DNA of 38,008 nucleotides from Dehalococcoidia bacterium (lineage in GTDB: Bacteria > Chloroflexota > Dehalococcoidia > Lucifugimonadales > UBA6952): NCBI GenBank assembly GCA_022450525.1, contig JAKUQA010000016.1, positions 1-38,008 of the forward strand, read 5' to 3'. How positions within the stretch are numbered: position 1 is the stretch's first letter; every line of letters begins with the position of its first letter. The translations under genes and the position numbers were made by a program. Shown piece after piece: positions 16,131 to 25,381 of the stretch. The notes beneath the pieces are model-generated. The model saw only the letters and a list, made by a program, of their open reading frames with translations. It was not told the DNA's origin and did not search any database.

Positions 16131-17498
16131 ATGGTGAATGAATTACAAAAAATACCTAGTGTAGACGCTGTACTAAGAGACCCTTTAGTAGAAGAGCTCT
16201 GTAACATCTTTTCTCGCTCATATGTCACTAACACAATTCGTACTGTTTTAACAAATTTCAGAACAAATATGAAAAATGGTACTAAAGCCCCTGATATATC
16301 TGAAATTATTTCAGATATAGAAATTTATATTGGAAATAAGTTAAATACTTTTCCCAAAACCATAATCAACGGAACAGGAATAATTCTGCACACAAATTTT
16401 GGACGAGCTTTATTAAGTAAGGAATCAGCAGAAGCAATAAAAGATATTGCTATTAACTATAGTAATCTAGAATTCAACTTAGTTTCTGGAGAAAGATTTC
16501 CACGACATAAACACATTGAACATTTGATTAATTATTTAACAAATTCAGAAGCATCGAATGTAGTAAATAATAATGCTGCAGCATTAATTCTTACTCTAAC
16601 AAGTATATGTGAAAATAAAGAAGTAATTATTTCTAAAGGAGAGCAAGTAGAAATAGGTGGAGGGTTTAGAATTCCAGATATTGTAAATGAAAGTAGAGTT
16701 CATATAACCGAAGTTGGCACTACAAATAGGACATATCTGTCAGACTATGAAAATGCTATAAACGAAAATACTGCAGCTATACTTAAAGTTCACCCAAGTA
16801 ACTTCAAAACGATAGGTTTTACGAAAAGTCCTGAATTAAACGAATTAGTACAGTTAGCGAATAAATATGGCATAAAGGTTATTAATGATCTGGGATCAGG
16901 ATGTTTAATTAATACTGAGAAATATGGTATTGAGCACGAACCAACCGTACAAGAGAGCGTTTTATCAGGAAGCCATATAACATTGTTTTCAGGAGATAAA
17001 TTAATAGGTGGGCCGCAATCTGGAATCATAATTGGGGAAAAAGATTTAATTAATAAGACAATCAGACATCCACTTGCAAGAAGTTTTAGATTAGACAAAT
17101 TCAATTTGGCAGGTTTACATCGTACACTTGAACACTATATCAGGGACGAGGTAGATAAAAAGATTCCTGTATGGCAAATGATAAAAATGAAAAAAAATTC
17201 TATTAAGACAAAAGCTGAAAAATTACAGCAGCAACTCAAATTCAAAAGTACTATTGAAAAAAGTGTGTCGCAAATTGGCGGGGGGAGTTTACCTGGACAA
17301 GAGCTAGAAACTTATGTCCTGGGAATTGATGAAAAGCATATGCCTTTAGGTCAAGAAGAGTTTAGGAAAATATTAAGAGAAAGCACACCTTCCATTATCG
17401 GCAGAAGCGAAAATTCAAAATTATTATTTGACCTAAGGACAATACATTCAAATCAAATCAAAACTCTAGCAAATACAATTAATAATATAAATGCATAG
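16131..17498 (+). CDS. selA: L-seryl-tRNA(Sec) selenium transferase
   Basis: PLP enzyme that converts seryl-tRNA(Sec) to selenocysteyl-tRNA(Sec). The 455-residue protein begins with the SelA-typical LQKIPSVDAVL and has GTGIILHTNFGRALL (81-95), VNNNAAALILTL (145-156) and the PLP-binding Lys290 in FSGDKLIGGPQSG. The length and the N-terminal domain fit true bacterial SelA rather than the shorter SelA-like proteins of archaea. Start ATG at 16131 has only AGAAG upstream. selB, selC and selD, often nearby, are not in the window, and the gene stands alone between two leftward operons. If functional, it predicts selenoproteins elsewhere in the genome. Confidence 0.92.
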   Translation: MVNELQKIPSVDAVLRDPLVEELCNIFSRSYVTNTIRTVLTNFRTNMKNGTKAPDISEIISDIEIYIGNKLNTFPKTIINGTGIILHTNFGRALLSKESAEAIKDIAINYSNLEFNLVSGERFPRHKHIEHLINYLTNSEASNVVNNNAAALILTLTSICENKEVIISKGEQVEIGGGFRIPDIVNESRVHITEVGTTNRTYLSDYENAINENTAAILKVHPSNFKTIGFTKSPELNELVQLANKYGIKVINDLGSGCLINTEKYGIEHEPTVQESVLSGSHITLFSGDKLIGGPQSGIIIGEKDLINKTIRHPLARSFRLDKFNLAGLHRTLEHYIRDEVDKKIPVWQMIKMKKNSIKTKAEKLQQQLKFKSTIEKSVSQIGGGSLPGQELETYVLGIDEKHMPLGQEEFRKILRESTPSIIGRSENSKLLFDLRTIHSNQIKTLANTINNINA

Positions 17499-17522
17499 TT
17501 ATAATGATATTATTGCATTTTT
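17489..17522 (+). terminator. Hairpin over the selA stop codon, probable terminator
   Basis: Outer stem AAATGCA (17489-17495) with TGCATTT (17514-17520), inner stem ATAAT (17501-17505) with ATTAT (17509-17513), a five-base bulge on the 5' side, ending in a short T run. The stop codon TAG lies in the bulge region. All A/T-rich apart from the GC pair, so strength is uncertain. Confidence 0.4.
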
Positions 17523-17543
17523 CCTGAATTTATACGTAATATA

Positions 17544-18464
17544 CTACACTAGACCTATTAAAAAATTACATGAGTCGTTCATTGCTTTTTGACTTTTATC
17601 TAAGACACCAACCTGTGAAAAAAAGCCATGCATAACTCCAGTAAATTCAATAAGTGATGAGCGGACATTTGCTTCTAGTAATCGATTGTGGTACTCAACA
17701 CCTTCATCATGCAAAGGGTCGTGATCGGCAACAATAATCATTGTTTTTGGTAAATCTGAAAAGTCAGGATATTTCATTGGACAGACATATGGATCATTTA
17801 AATCTGCAGGAGAATTGGTATATTGTTCCCAAAACCATTTCATAACAGGAGCTGTAAGAACATAACCTGAGTCATTTGCAATATACGATGTTCGAGTGAA
17901 ATTAGAATCTAAACAAGGATAAATCAATAATTGAGATTCTAATTTAAACACTGCTTCGTCATGAGTCTTTAAACAAACAGCTGCAGCCAGGTTTCCTCCA
18001 GCACTATCTCCTCCCACCGAAATCCTTTTTTGGTCTATATCCAATTGATCTGCATTTTCATACACCCATTTGGTCACACCATAGCAATCATTAAAAGGCT
18101 CAGGATATTTCGTTTCTGGCGCAAGTCGATAATCTACTGATAAAACAGCAAATCCAGATCCTAAAGATAAATGTCGCGCAGTTCCATCTGAGCCATCAAC
18201 ACTACCTATTACCCATCCCCCTCCATGAAACCAAACTATTATTGGTAGGGTTTTATTTAATTCTGGCTTGTACAATCTACAAGGAACACTTACGTCATCC
18301 AAGATAATATTCATATCTTTTACAAAAGGTAATTCAGGACCGGGTAAACGAGGTCGAGATGCATAATTTTCCCGCGCTTCAGATGGCGTAACAGTATTAG
18401 CTGGGGGTAAGTTTAGAGCCTTTATTTGTTCTAACAATTGTTGTGATTGTTCATCTAATGCCAT
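17544..18464 (-). CDS. HSL-family (GDSAGG) alpha/beta hydrolase, esterase
   Basis: 306-residue carboxylesterase of the hormone-sensitive-lipase (bHSL, family IV) group. Oxyanion motif HGGGW (80-84), DYRLAPE (111-117), nucleophile Ser154 in GGDSAGGN, Asp249 in DHDPLHDEG and His279 in VMHGFF: a complete triad. No signal peptide, so cytosolic. Last of three leftward genes, 16 bases after the amidase. Such enzymes cleave short-chain esters; the natural substrate is unknown. The start ATG at 18464 lies at the amidase end. Confidence 0.9.
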   Translation of the reverse strand: MALDEQSQQLLEQIKALNLPPANTVTPSEARENYASRPRLPGPELPFVKDMNIILDDVSVPCRLYKPELNKTLPIIVWFHGGGWVIGSVDGSDGTARHLSLGSGFAVLSVDYRLAPETKYPEPFNDCYGVTKWVYENADQLDIDQKRISVGGDSAGGNLAAAVCLKTHDEAVFKLESQLLIYPCLDSNFTRTSYIANDSGYVLTAPVMKWFWEQYTNSPADLNDPYVCPMKYPDFSDLPKTMIIVADHDPLHDEGVEYHNRLLEANVRSSLIEFTGVMHGFFSQVGVLDKSQKAMNDSCNFLIGLV

Positions 18465-18480
18465 TAAACTACCTTTCTTT

Positions 18481-19899
18481 TCAAACTTGTACCAAATTAG
18501 GTCTTACTTTCCAATATTCTGTTCTATCTTCAAACGCTTTGGCCAATTGCAACACACTTGCCTCCTGTCTATATCGACCAACTATTTGTATCCCTACCGG
18601 AAGGCCATCTTCAGTAAAACCACAAGGAACGGAGATAGCTGGATGGCCAGTAGCGGTAATGTAATAACACGATTTCATCCAATCTATATAATTTTCCATT
18701 TTGTGACCATTAATTTCTTTTACATATTCTTCTGTTACAGGAAAAGGAGGTACTTGGCTTACAGGGAAAATCATAAATTCATAAGTTTCCATAAATGATC
18801 GAATTGTCTCAAATAATTCTGCTTGTTTAACTTCTGCTCGACCTAAATCCAAGGCTGAAAGCTTTAAACCTTCTTCAGTATTCCATATCACAGTATCTTT
18901 TAATTGATCTCTATGAGTCGTTAATTTCTCAAAATGAGATGTTGCCATACCATATGCTCGTTTAGTTTCAAAAACCTCTCTTGCTAAAGAAAAATCTGGA
19001 CAGATTTCATCTATTTCAAATCCTAATTCTTCAAAAACAGATTTATGTGATTCAATAACTTTTTTTGTTCGACCATCTACAGGAAGCCCATCAAAATCGA
19101 CACTCCATGATATTTTGATATTTTTAAAGGATCTCTCAGTTAAAGATTTACTAAAATCTATCTTATCGCTTAATGAAACGGGTGCTCTCGAATCAGGACC
19201 TGAGATAACTGTTAACATTAATGCTAAATCTTCAATATTTCTAGCCATGGGGCCTTGTACAGATAAAGAAGACCAAGGCTGATCTGAAGGCCACGTTGGA
19301 ACCCTTCCTACTGAAGTTCTAAAGCCTATTACATTACAAAAATTAGCTGGATTTCTCAACGAACCACCTAGATCACCACCATCAGCAATCGGTGTCATAC
19401 CACACGCCAAAGCTACTGCAGATCCACCACTACTTCCTCCACAAGTTTTGGTTAAATCATAAGGATTCAATGTAGCACCAAAAACTTGATTAAATGTTTG
19501 AGAACCTGCTCCAAATTCTGGTGTATTCGTTTTGCCTAATGTTACAGCCCCAGCTTCTTTTAATCGTTGAACTATCAAACCATCGATCTCGGGTATATTA
19601 TCTTTGTATAAAGGGGATCCATAAGTAGTCCGCAAATCTTTGGTTGGGACCAGATCTTTATGTAACACAGGTATGCCAAACAACAATGGCAATTCATGAT
19701 TTTTAAATGTTGCGTCTAGTTTATTAGCTGTAGCTAAAGCTCTATCAAAATCTGTAGTAACAACTGCATTTACCTCAGGATTATATTTTTCAATTTGTTT
19801 TATATGACGCTCGATTATTTCTTTAACAGAAACTTCTCTGGATTTTATTTTCTCAGAAAGCTCAGAGATTTTCGTCCAACATAATTCTTGACTATCCAT
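18481..19899 (-). CDS. Amidase (amidase signature family)
   Basis: 472-residue amidase-signature enzyme hydrolysing a C-N amide bond. The Ser-cisSer-Lys triad is visible: Lys81 in VLHKDL, Ser156 in CGGSSGGSA and the nucleophile Ser180 in GGSLRNPA. It resembles stand-alone amidases rather than GatA: no gatB or gatC lies nearby and the C-terminal region (ENYIDWMKSCYYITATGHPA) is of the stand-alone type. It lies between threonine aldolase (12 bases) and the esterase (16 bases), probably one transcript. Substrate not predictable; use of amides as a nitrogen source is an inference from context. Confidence 0.9.
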   Translation of the reverse strand: MDSQELCWTKISELSEKIKSREVSVKEIIERHIKQIEKYNPEVNAVVTTDFDRALATANKLDATFKNHELPLLFGIPVLHKDLVPTKDLRTTYGSPLYKDNIPEIDGLIVQRLKEAGAVTLGKTNTPEFGAGSQTFNQVFGATLNPYDLTKTCGGSSGGSAVALACGMTPIADGGDLGGSLRNPANFCNVIGFRTSVGRVPTWPSDQPWSSLSVQGPMARNIEDLALMLTVISGPDSRAPVSLSDKIDFSKSLTERSFKNIKISWSVDFDGLPVDGRTKKVIESHKSVFEELGFEIDEICPDFSLAREVFETKRAYGMATSHFEKLTTHRDQLKDTVIWNTEEGLKLSALDLGRAEVKQAELFETIRSFMETYEFMIFPVSQVPPFPVTEEYVKEINGHKMENYIDWMKSCYYITATGHPAISVPCGFTEDGLPVGIQIVGRYRQEASVLQLAKAFEDRTEYWKVRPNLVQV

Positions 19900-19911
19900 A
19901 TTACACCGCCA

Positions 19912-20946
19912 CTAATTACTAATTGCTGAATCAACAATTTCTAAAGTTTTAGATATATCAGATTCTTCAATACCATAATGTGTTACTAATCTAACTCTAT
20001 TAGTATCAGCGTGAGATACTAATAAACCTTTTTCCTTAAGATCAGAAATAAATTTAGTGATAGGTTTTGCCAAAACCTCAACAATTACAATATTTGTCTT
20101 AATCATATTAGGCTCAACTTGCAATCCATCGATTTCCGCTATACCTTGTGCAAGGGTTTTTGCATTATTATGATCTTCACTCATCCGATCAACCATAGTA
20201 TCTAATGCGACAACGCCAGCTGCTGCAAATATTCCAGCTTGACGCATTCCTCCTCCAAGCATTTTTCTATTTCTTCGTACTTCAAGAATTGTTTCTTTAC
20301 TCCCGCAAACTATAGAACCAATCGGACAACTAAGACCTTTTGAGAGACAAAAGGTAATTGTGTCTGCATTTTCAACTAACTTATCTGGGGTAACTCCTAA
20401 AGCTAGCGCAGCATTAAAAATTCTAGCTCCATCAATATGAACCTTCATATCTCTTGAGCGGGCTAATTTTGATATTTCTTTTATATGATCAAGCCCTATT
20501 ACTGCTCCACTACACCTATTATGTGTATTTTCTATTACAACCATTTTAGTTCTAGGTACATGAATATCATCTCCCCTTATAACTAATTCTAATTCATTTA
20601 AATCAAAGGTACCGTCATCTTTATTTTCAATAGGTCTTATTTGTATGCCTCCAGTAACTGCTAAATTTGCAACTTCGTAAAGTAAGAGGTGAGATTTATT
20701 TCCTACTATAACTTCATCTCCTCTTTGGCATTGAGCTAAACTTGCAACTAAATTACCCATGGTGCCACTAGCAACTAATACTGCGGACTCCATTCCAAAT
20801 ATTTGTGCAGCTTTAGCCTCCAAGGCGTTTACAGTGGGATCTTCTCCATAAACATCGTCACCTAATTCAGCTCGATATATTGCTTCACGCATTTCATCGG
20901 TGGGCAAACTAACAGTATCACTTCGTAAATCAATGATCTTATTCAT
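19912..20946 (-). CDS. Low-specificity L-threonine aldolase
   Basis: PLP fold-type I enzyme cleaving threonine/allo-threonine to glycine and acetaldehyde. 344 residues. Landmarks: DLRSDTVSLPT (6-16), GDDVYGEDP (29-37), ASGTMGNL (59-66), His86 near HLLLYE, HIDGARIFNAA (170-180) and the PLP Lys203 in CLSKGLSCPIGS. Start: ATG at 20946 with AGGAGT nine bases upstream (20956-20961); an in-frame TTG at 20952 is too close to that site. First of the three-gene operon with amidase and esterase. Confidence 0.93.
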   Translation of the reverse strand: MNKIIDLRSDTVSLPTDEMREAIYRAELGDDVYGEDPTVNALEAKAAQIFGMESAVLVASGTMGNLVASLAQCQRGDEVIVGNKSHLLLYEVANLAVTGGIQIRPIENKDDGTFDLNELELVIRGDDIHVPRTKMVVIENTHNRCSGAVIGLDHIKEISKLARSRDMKVHIDGARIFNAALALGVTPDKLVENADTITFCLSKGLSCPIGSIVCGSKETILEVRRNRKMLGGGMRQAGIFAAAGVVALDTMVDRMSEDHNNAKTLAQGIAEIDGLQVEPNMIKTNIVIVEVLAKPITKFISDLKEKGLLVSHADTNRVRLVTHYGIEESDISKTLEIVDSAISN

Positions 20947-20988
20947 ATCCAAATCACTCCTAAAAACCTATGTTATCAATTGGTATGT

Positions 20989-20994
20989 ATTATA
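20989..20994 (-). promoter_or_regulatory. Possible -10 box for the threonine aldolase operon
   Basis: Perfect TATAAT on the minus strand about 43 bases before the chosen start. The -35 region is a T-rich run without a clear TTGACA. Confidence 0.4.
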
Positions 20995-21055
20995 GAAAAA
21001 AACAAAATAATATAAAATTACTTTTGAACCTGACAAATATTGAAAGAACAAAATA

Positions 21056-21742
21056 ATGCAAAAAAGTATTGAATTTCTATCGGAGAATTTAACATTAGAA
21101 GGTGTTATTTCAATACCAGAATCTAAAGATAATATCCCTTGCGTTATACTATGTCACCCCCACCCTTTATATGGTGGAGATATGTACAACAATATTGTTA
21201 TTGATATCGCACAAAATTTATACCAACTAGGGATTGGTTCTTTGTTATTCAATTTTCGTGGTGTGGGAAATAGTGAAGGCACTTTTGATAACGGCAAGGG
21301 AGAAGTTACTGATATTATTTCTGCGTGTAAATATATAGCCACCCTACCTAGTATTAACCAAGCTAAAATAGGTATCGCTGGATATTCTTTTGGAGCTTCA
21401 ACTACTTTTAATTTATTTCTTCAAATTCAAACAAACGATATAGATATTAATATTGAATCTTTTGCGTTTATAGCATGCCCTTCCAATAATCTACAAAGTC
21501 TTCTTTTATCGAATACTAATTCAAATATAAACTTTGCAGATCAAATACTATCTATAAAAAAGCTTTTCGTTTACGGGGATTTAGATGAATTAATTGAGCA
21601 AGACCTTTATAACACTATGCTTAGAGATTTTTGCAAACCCTCTGAAATTATAAAAATAGACCATACCGATCATTTTTTTTCAAATGAAATCCCTCAGCTA
21701 TCAAATAAAATTGGTGATTTCTTTAACAGTACCTTAAAATAA
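21056..21742 (+). CDS. COG2945-type alpha/beta hydrolase
   Basis: 228-residue alpha/beta hydrolase of the small dienelactone-hydrolase-like group: CHPHPLYGGDMYNNIV (33-48), FNFRGVGNSEGTFDNGKGE (65-83), nucleophile Ser111 in GYSFGAS, a late Asp in YGDLDE and the His in DHTDHFF. This group has no agreed function; xylanase or esterase names in databases are mostly transferred. ATG at 21056 has no strong ribosome site. It lies 33 bases before lspA and may share its transcript. Intact triad, unlike the hydrolase at 9800. Confidence 0.88.
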   Translation: MQKSIEFLSENLTLEGVISIPESKDNIPCVILCHPHPLYGGDMYNNIVIDIAQNLYQLGIGSLLFNFRGVGNSEGTFDNGKGEVTDIISACKYIATLPSINQAKIGIAGYSFGASTTFNLFLQIQTNDIDINIESFAFIACPSNNLQSLLLSNTNSNINFADQILSIKKLFVYGDLDELIEQDLYNTMLRDFCKPSEIIKIDHTDHFFSNEIPQLSNKIGDFFNSTLK

Positions 21743-21775
21743 ATAAAATATTAATAAAATGATACAGGAAATACT

Positions 21776-22282
21776 TTGGAACAAAATAAATCTTGGTTGC
21801 TAGACATTTATATGGTAGGTGTAATGATATTTGTCCTGGCAATCGATCAATTTACCAAATGGATAGTTAAAGAAAATTTATATATCGGACAGTCTTTTCC
21901 TGAAGAAGGATTTTTCCGATTTACACACACACTGAATACCGGAAGTGCTTTTGGTTTATTTAGAGGCCAAACTACCTTTTTACTAATAGCTTCATTAGCT
22001 GCGATAATTATCCTGCTAATATACTTCAAAAATTCTGATCTACCTCCATTAATTTTGCGCACATGTCTAGGTATGCAACTTGGAGGTGCACTAGGTAATT
22101 TATTAGAGAGGATTACCATAGGACATGTTACAGATTTTATAGATGTTGGGCCATGGTATATTTTTAACATTGCTGATAGTGCAATCGTAATCAGTATCTT
22201 TGTTATTATTTGGGCTTACATAAAAAACCCTACCATAGAATCTAATGAAGGAGATAATGAAACAGCAGTCGATAAAAACTGA
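21776..22282 (+). CDS. lspA: Lipoprotein signal peptidase (signal peptidase II)
   Basis: Membrane aspartyl protease that removes the signal peptide of lipidated prolipoproteins. 168 residues with four predicted membrane segments (about 11-29, 67-84, 94-111, 132-148). Catalytic Asp120 in VTDFID and Asp134 in FNIADSAI; conserved TLNTGSAFG (52-60). The usual GNLxDR motif reads GNLLER here (Glu111). TTG at 21776 is the start, with CAGGAA upstream; no ATG exists before the first membrane segment. The tail overlaps rluD by 26 bases. Confidence 0.93.
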   Translation: MEQNKSWLLDIYMVGVMIFVLAIDQFTKWIVKENLYIGQSFPEEGFFRFTHTLNTGSAFGLFRGQTTFLLIASLAAIIILLIYFKNSDLPPLILRTCLGMQLGGALGNLLERITIGHVTDFIDVGPWYIFNIADSAIVISIFVIIWAYIKNPTIESNEGDNETAVDKN

Positions 22283-23165
22283 ATATAACTATACTATGAT
22301 ATCTCCAACAAGAATCGATTTATTTATTTCAAAACAATTTCCAGATTTGTCTCGAAGTAAAATCCAAAAAATGATTACAAATAAACAAATCTTAGTAAAT
22401 AATTCCCCAATAAATCCATCATTTTCAGTTCCTTCCACTTTCAATCTTTCAATGAACTTTGATTATGAAAAAGAAATTGTTTTAGAACCTGAAGATATTA
22501 CGATACCCATTATATATGAAAATGAACATATAATTGCTGTAAACAAACCAGCAGGAATGGTAGTACACCCTGGAGCAGGGAATCTTCATGGCACATTGGT
22601 AAATGGACTGATTAAACTCTACCCAGAATTGATTAATATTGGCGATAGATATAGACCGGGTATAGTTCACAGATTAGATAAAGACACATCAGGTGTAATA
22701 CTTATAGCCAAAACAACACTTGCACATTCACATTTATCTTCACAATTAAAAAATAGAAAAGCAAAAAAGTCTTACTATGCATTAGTAAAAGGTATCCCAA
22801 AAGAATACAAATCAAAAATTGAAGGACCTATATCAAGAAACATAAAAAATAGAAAAAAAATGTCTATTAATTCCACTGGTAAAGAAGCTGTTACATATTA
22901 CGAGACAATAAAATATTTCGAAAATTATACGTTAATCTGCGCTTTACCAGAAACGGGTCGAACTCATCAAATTCGAGTACATATGGCTGCAATAGGGCAT
23001 CCTATAGCTGGTGATAATCTTTACGGTGGTAGAGTCGATTTTATTAAAAGACAATTTTTGCATGCTTATTCTATAAAAATTAGTATGCCAGAATCAAATA
23101 ATATTGAAACATTTACTGCTAATTTACCTGAAGATCTAACATATACTTTAGAAAACTTAGTATAA
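22257..23165 (+). CDS. rluD: 23S rRNA pseudouridine synthase, RluD family
   Basis: RluA/RluD-type pseudouridine synthase of 302 residues. An S4 RNA-binding domain (about 14-75) precedes the catalytic domain with HRLDKDTSGV (catalytic Asp141), RKAKKSYYALV and GRTHQIRVH. Start: ATG at 22257 with AAGGAG (22248-22253) is preferred to the ATG at 22245, which lies before that site. It overlaps the end of lspA, an arrangement common in bacteria (lspA-rluD). Likely target is helix 69 of 23S rRNA; RluD against RluC cannot be settled by eye. Confidence 0.9.
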   Translation: MKQQSIKTEYNYTMISPTRIDLFISKQFPDLSRSKIQKMITNKQILVNNSPINPSFSVPSTFNLSMNFDYEKEIVLEPEDITIPIIYENEHIIAVNKPAGMVVHPGAGNLHGTLVNGLIKLYPELINIGDRYRPGIVHRLDKDTSGVILIAKTTLAHSHLSSQLKNRKAKKSYYALVKGIPKEYKSKIEGPISRNIKNRKKMSINSTGKEAVTYYETIKYFENYTLICALPETGRTHQIRVHMAAIGHPIAGDNLYGGRVDFIKRQFLHAYSIKISMPESNNIETFTANLPEDLTYTLENLV

Positions 23166-23203
23166 TATTTTGAAAAAATACACCAATATAGGATTTTATA
23201 TCC

Positions 23204-24685
23204 ATGACAATAAATAAACCAAGATCACGATTTGCTCCAAGTCCAACAGGTGAACCACATGTAGGCAATATGAGAACAGCTATATTTACATGGTTGTTTT
23301 GTCGCCACTACGGGGGTGAATTTATATTACGTATTGAAGACACTGATCAAGCACGAAAACAAGATGGTGCTCTTGAATCAATAATTAATGGATTAAGATG
23401 GCTCGGTTTAGACTGGGATGAAGGTCCAGAAACAGGTGGTTCTCATGGACCATATTTTCAATCTGAAAGATTGGAATTATACCAGAATGCTTCTAATATA
23501 CTGATCGAAAATAATTGGGCATACAAATGTTATTGCACACCAGAAGAATTAACTGAAATGAGACAAAACCAGCAAAAGCAAAAACTTCCGCCTCAATATG
23601 ATCGACGTTGTAGAAATGCAGATACTTCAGATAAAGCTGCGAAAAATTTACCCTATGTAATTAGATTTAAAATACCTGAAAATATTGACACAATAGTAGT
23701 TGATGATTTAATTCGAGGAAGAGTTGAATTTCAAAATACACTTTTAGACGATTTTGTATTATTAAAATCCGACGGTTTTCCAACTTATCACCTAGCTAAC
23801 GTAGTGGATGACCATGAAATGGAAATATCACATGTATTAAGAGCAGAAGAATGGCTTTCTAGTACTCCAAAGCACCTATTGTTATATAAAGCATTTGGGT
23901 ATACACCACCAGCTTTTGCACATCTACCAATGATATTAGGAAATGACAAATCTAAACTTTCAAAACGGCACGGCGCTACCTCTATACTTGAATATCAAAC
24001 TAATGGGTACCTGCCAGATGCAATGCTAAACTTTTTAGTTTTATTAGGTTGGTCCCTTGATGATAAAACTGAAATTTTTTCCCTTGAAAATTTAATCAAT
24101 GTATTTACTATAGAACGAATTGGTAAGTCACCTTCTATTTTTAATACAGAAAAGCTTAATTGGATGAATAGCCAATATATAAAAACCTCTAGTGATAATT
24201 ATATTACATCAGCAATTACTACCATATTATCCGACTATTGCGAAACCAATATGATTGAATTAGAAACACCAATTACACAAGATGCCATAACTACTGTCTT
24301 AGATATCTTAAAAGAGCGAATTAAGACAATTAACCCAGAAGAAATGTGGCCAGTATGCAATTTCTTCTTTGAAACTCCAGAACCAAATGAACAACAAAGA
24401 CTCTTAGTGAAATCAAAAGCTTCCTTATCATCAGAGATATATGAAGAAGCAATAAATACAATTAACAGTATTGATGATTTTACTGAAGAAAAAATAGAAA
24501 TCTCTTTACGTAAATTATTAGAAAAATATGAATGTAAACCACGTGACTTGTTCGGTACAATAAGAATAGCTATAACCGGTAAAGAGGTGTCACCACCACT
24601 ATTTATTACCTTTGAAATATTGGGGAAAACAAGATCTATTGAAAGAATGCAAAGGTTTACGAAATATTTAAGCGTTGCAACATAA
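23204..24685 (+). CDS. gltX: Glutamyl-tRNA synthetase
   Basis: Class I synthetase, 493 residues. The HIGH motif is HVGN (19-22) in APSPTGEPHVGN and the KMSKS loop is KLSKR (251-255). The LRIEDTDQAR segment and the C-terminal anticodon-binding helical cage are present. A Cys/His cluster near residues 107-125 (CYCTPEE, RRCRN) fits the Zn-binding stem-contact insertion. Charges tRNA(Glu), and perhaps tRNA(Gln) if the organism uses GatCAB, which the window does not show. Follows rluD after 38 bases. Confidence 0.96.
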   Translation: MTINKPRSRFAPSPTGEPHVGNMRTAIFTWLFCRHYGGEFILRIEDTDQARKQDGALESIINGLRWLGLDWDEGPETGGSHGPYFQSERLELYQNASNILIENNWAYKCYCTPEELTEMRQNQQKQKLPPQYDRRCRNADTSDKAAKNLPYVIRFKIPENIDTIVVDDLIRGRVEFQNTLLDDFVLLKSDGFPTYHLANVVDDHEMEISHVLRAEEWLSSTPKHLLLYKAFGYTPPAFAHLPMILGNDKSKLSKRHGATSILEYQTNGYLPDAMLNFLVLLGWSLDDKTEIFSLENLINVFTIERIGKSPSIFNTEKLNWMNSQYIKTSSDNYITSAITTILSDYCETNMIELETPITQDAITTVLDILKERIKTINPEEMWPVCNFFFETPEPNEQQRLLVKSKASLSSEIYEEAINTINSIDDFTEEKIEISLRKLLEKYECKPRDLFGTIRIAITGKEVSPPLFITFEILGKTRSIERMQRFTKYLSVAT

Positions 24686-24703
24686 CCAAGCATACAATAT
24701 AAT
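24675..24703 (+). promoter_or_regulatory. Promoter for the ferredoxin gene
   Basis: TTGCAA (24675-24680), exactly 17 bases, TATAAT (24698-24703). The -35 lies inside the last codons of gltX. Predicted start near 24710 gives a leader of about 65 bases before the ferredoxin. Confidence 0.55.
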
Positions 24704-24725
24704 AGCCCCGAGGTATAACATATCT

Positions 24726-24740
24726 CAAATTTATAATTTG
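24726..24740 (+). repeat. Short inverted repeat in the ferredoxin leader
   Basis: CAAATT / AATTTG with a 3-base centre, between the promoter candidate and the ribosome site of the ferredoxin gene. It is short and AT-rich, so it could be chance; position would suit an operator or small hairpin. Confidence 0.3.
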
Positions 24741-24774
24741 TTTAATGTGACAATTCCGTGGGAGGAAATCTAGA

Positions 24775-25065
24775 ATGACTTATATCATTGCTGAACCTTG
24801 TGTTGATCTAAAAGACCAATCATGTATTGATGTCTGTCCTGTTGATTGTATCTATGGTGTAGATGAAGGAAATGATCGACAGTTATATATAAATCCAGAC
24901 GAGTGTATAGATTGTGCTGCTTGTGAACCTGTATGTCCTGTAAATGCTATTTTTGCAGAAGAAGATGTCCCAACTAAATGGGAAGGTTGGATCAAAGTAA
25001 ATTATGAATATTTCGAGGATGCCGATGCAGCTCGTCAACAAGTTAATGATCTTAAACCAGCCTAA
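24775..25065 (+). CDS. fdxA: Seven-iron ferredoxin ([3Fe-4S][4Fe-4S])
   Basis: 96-residue ferredoxin of the FdxA type. Cys9, 17 and 54 fit the ligands of a [3Fe-4S] cluster, and Cys21, 44, 47 and 50 those of a [4Fe-4S] cluster, by analogy with Azotobacter FdI; Cys25 matches the free Cys there. The C-terminal WEGWIKVNYEYF extension is typical of the mycobacterial/actinobacterial-like form. A small soluble electron carrier; its partner is unknown. ATG at 24775 follows GGAGGA. The DUF971 gene starts 15 bases after it. Confidence 0.93.
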   Translation: MTYIIAEPCVDLKDQSCIDVCPVDCIYGVDEGNDRQLYINPDECIDCAACEPVCPVNAIFAEEDVPTKWEGWIKVNYEYFEDADAARQQVNDLKPA

Positions 25066-25080
25066 TAATTAAACAAATCA

Positions 25081-25380
25081 TTGAATATACCAGAAGAAAT
25101 TAAATTACTTCCTGATGGAATTCACATATTATGGAACGATGGTGTTTGGTGCTCGTATGAGTACAGAACAGTTAGATTTCAATGTGGTTGTGCCCACTGT
25201 GTAAATGAAATGACTGGAGTTAGAGTAATCAGTTTATCCGAGATTAATTCTGATATCCAAGCGATAGATTACATGTATATTGGTAAGTACGCTGTACAGT
25301 TCCTTTGGACAGATTTACATACAACAGGCATTTATCCATTTGAAACCCTTCGGAAATTATGTGAAACTCAAAATGAATAA
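25081..25380 (+). CDS. DUF971 (GBBH-like N-terminal domain) protein
   Basis: 99-residue stand-alone DUF971 domain, the fold found at the N-terminus of gamma-butyrobetaine hydroxylase and fused to Mrp/ApbC in some bacteria. Family landmarks are a Trp-rich start (ILWNDGVW), the CGCAHC motif (Cys35, 37, 40) followed by NEMTG, and a Trp/Tyr-rich end (LWTDLHTTGIYPFETLRKL). The three Cys suggest a metal or Fe-S site. TTG at 25081 is the start; no ATG precedes the conserved region. Pairing with a ferredoxin gene hints at Fe-S or redox work, an inference. Ends one base from the convergent mutY-like gene. Confidence 0.85.
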   Translation: MNIPEEIKLLPDGIHILWNDGVWCSYEYRTVRFQCGCAHCVNEMTGVRVISLSEINSDIQAIDYMYIGKYAVQFLWTDLHTTGIYPFETLRKLCETQNE

Positions 25381-25381
25381 G

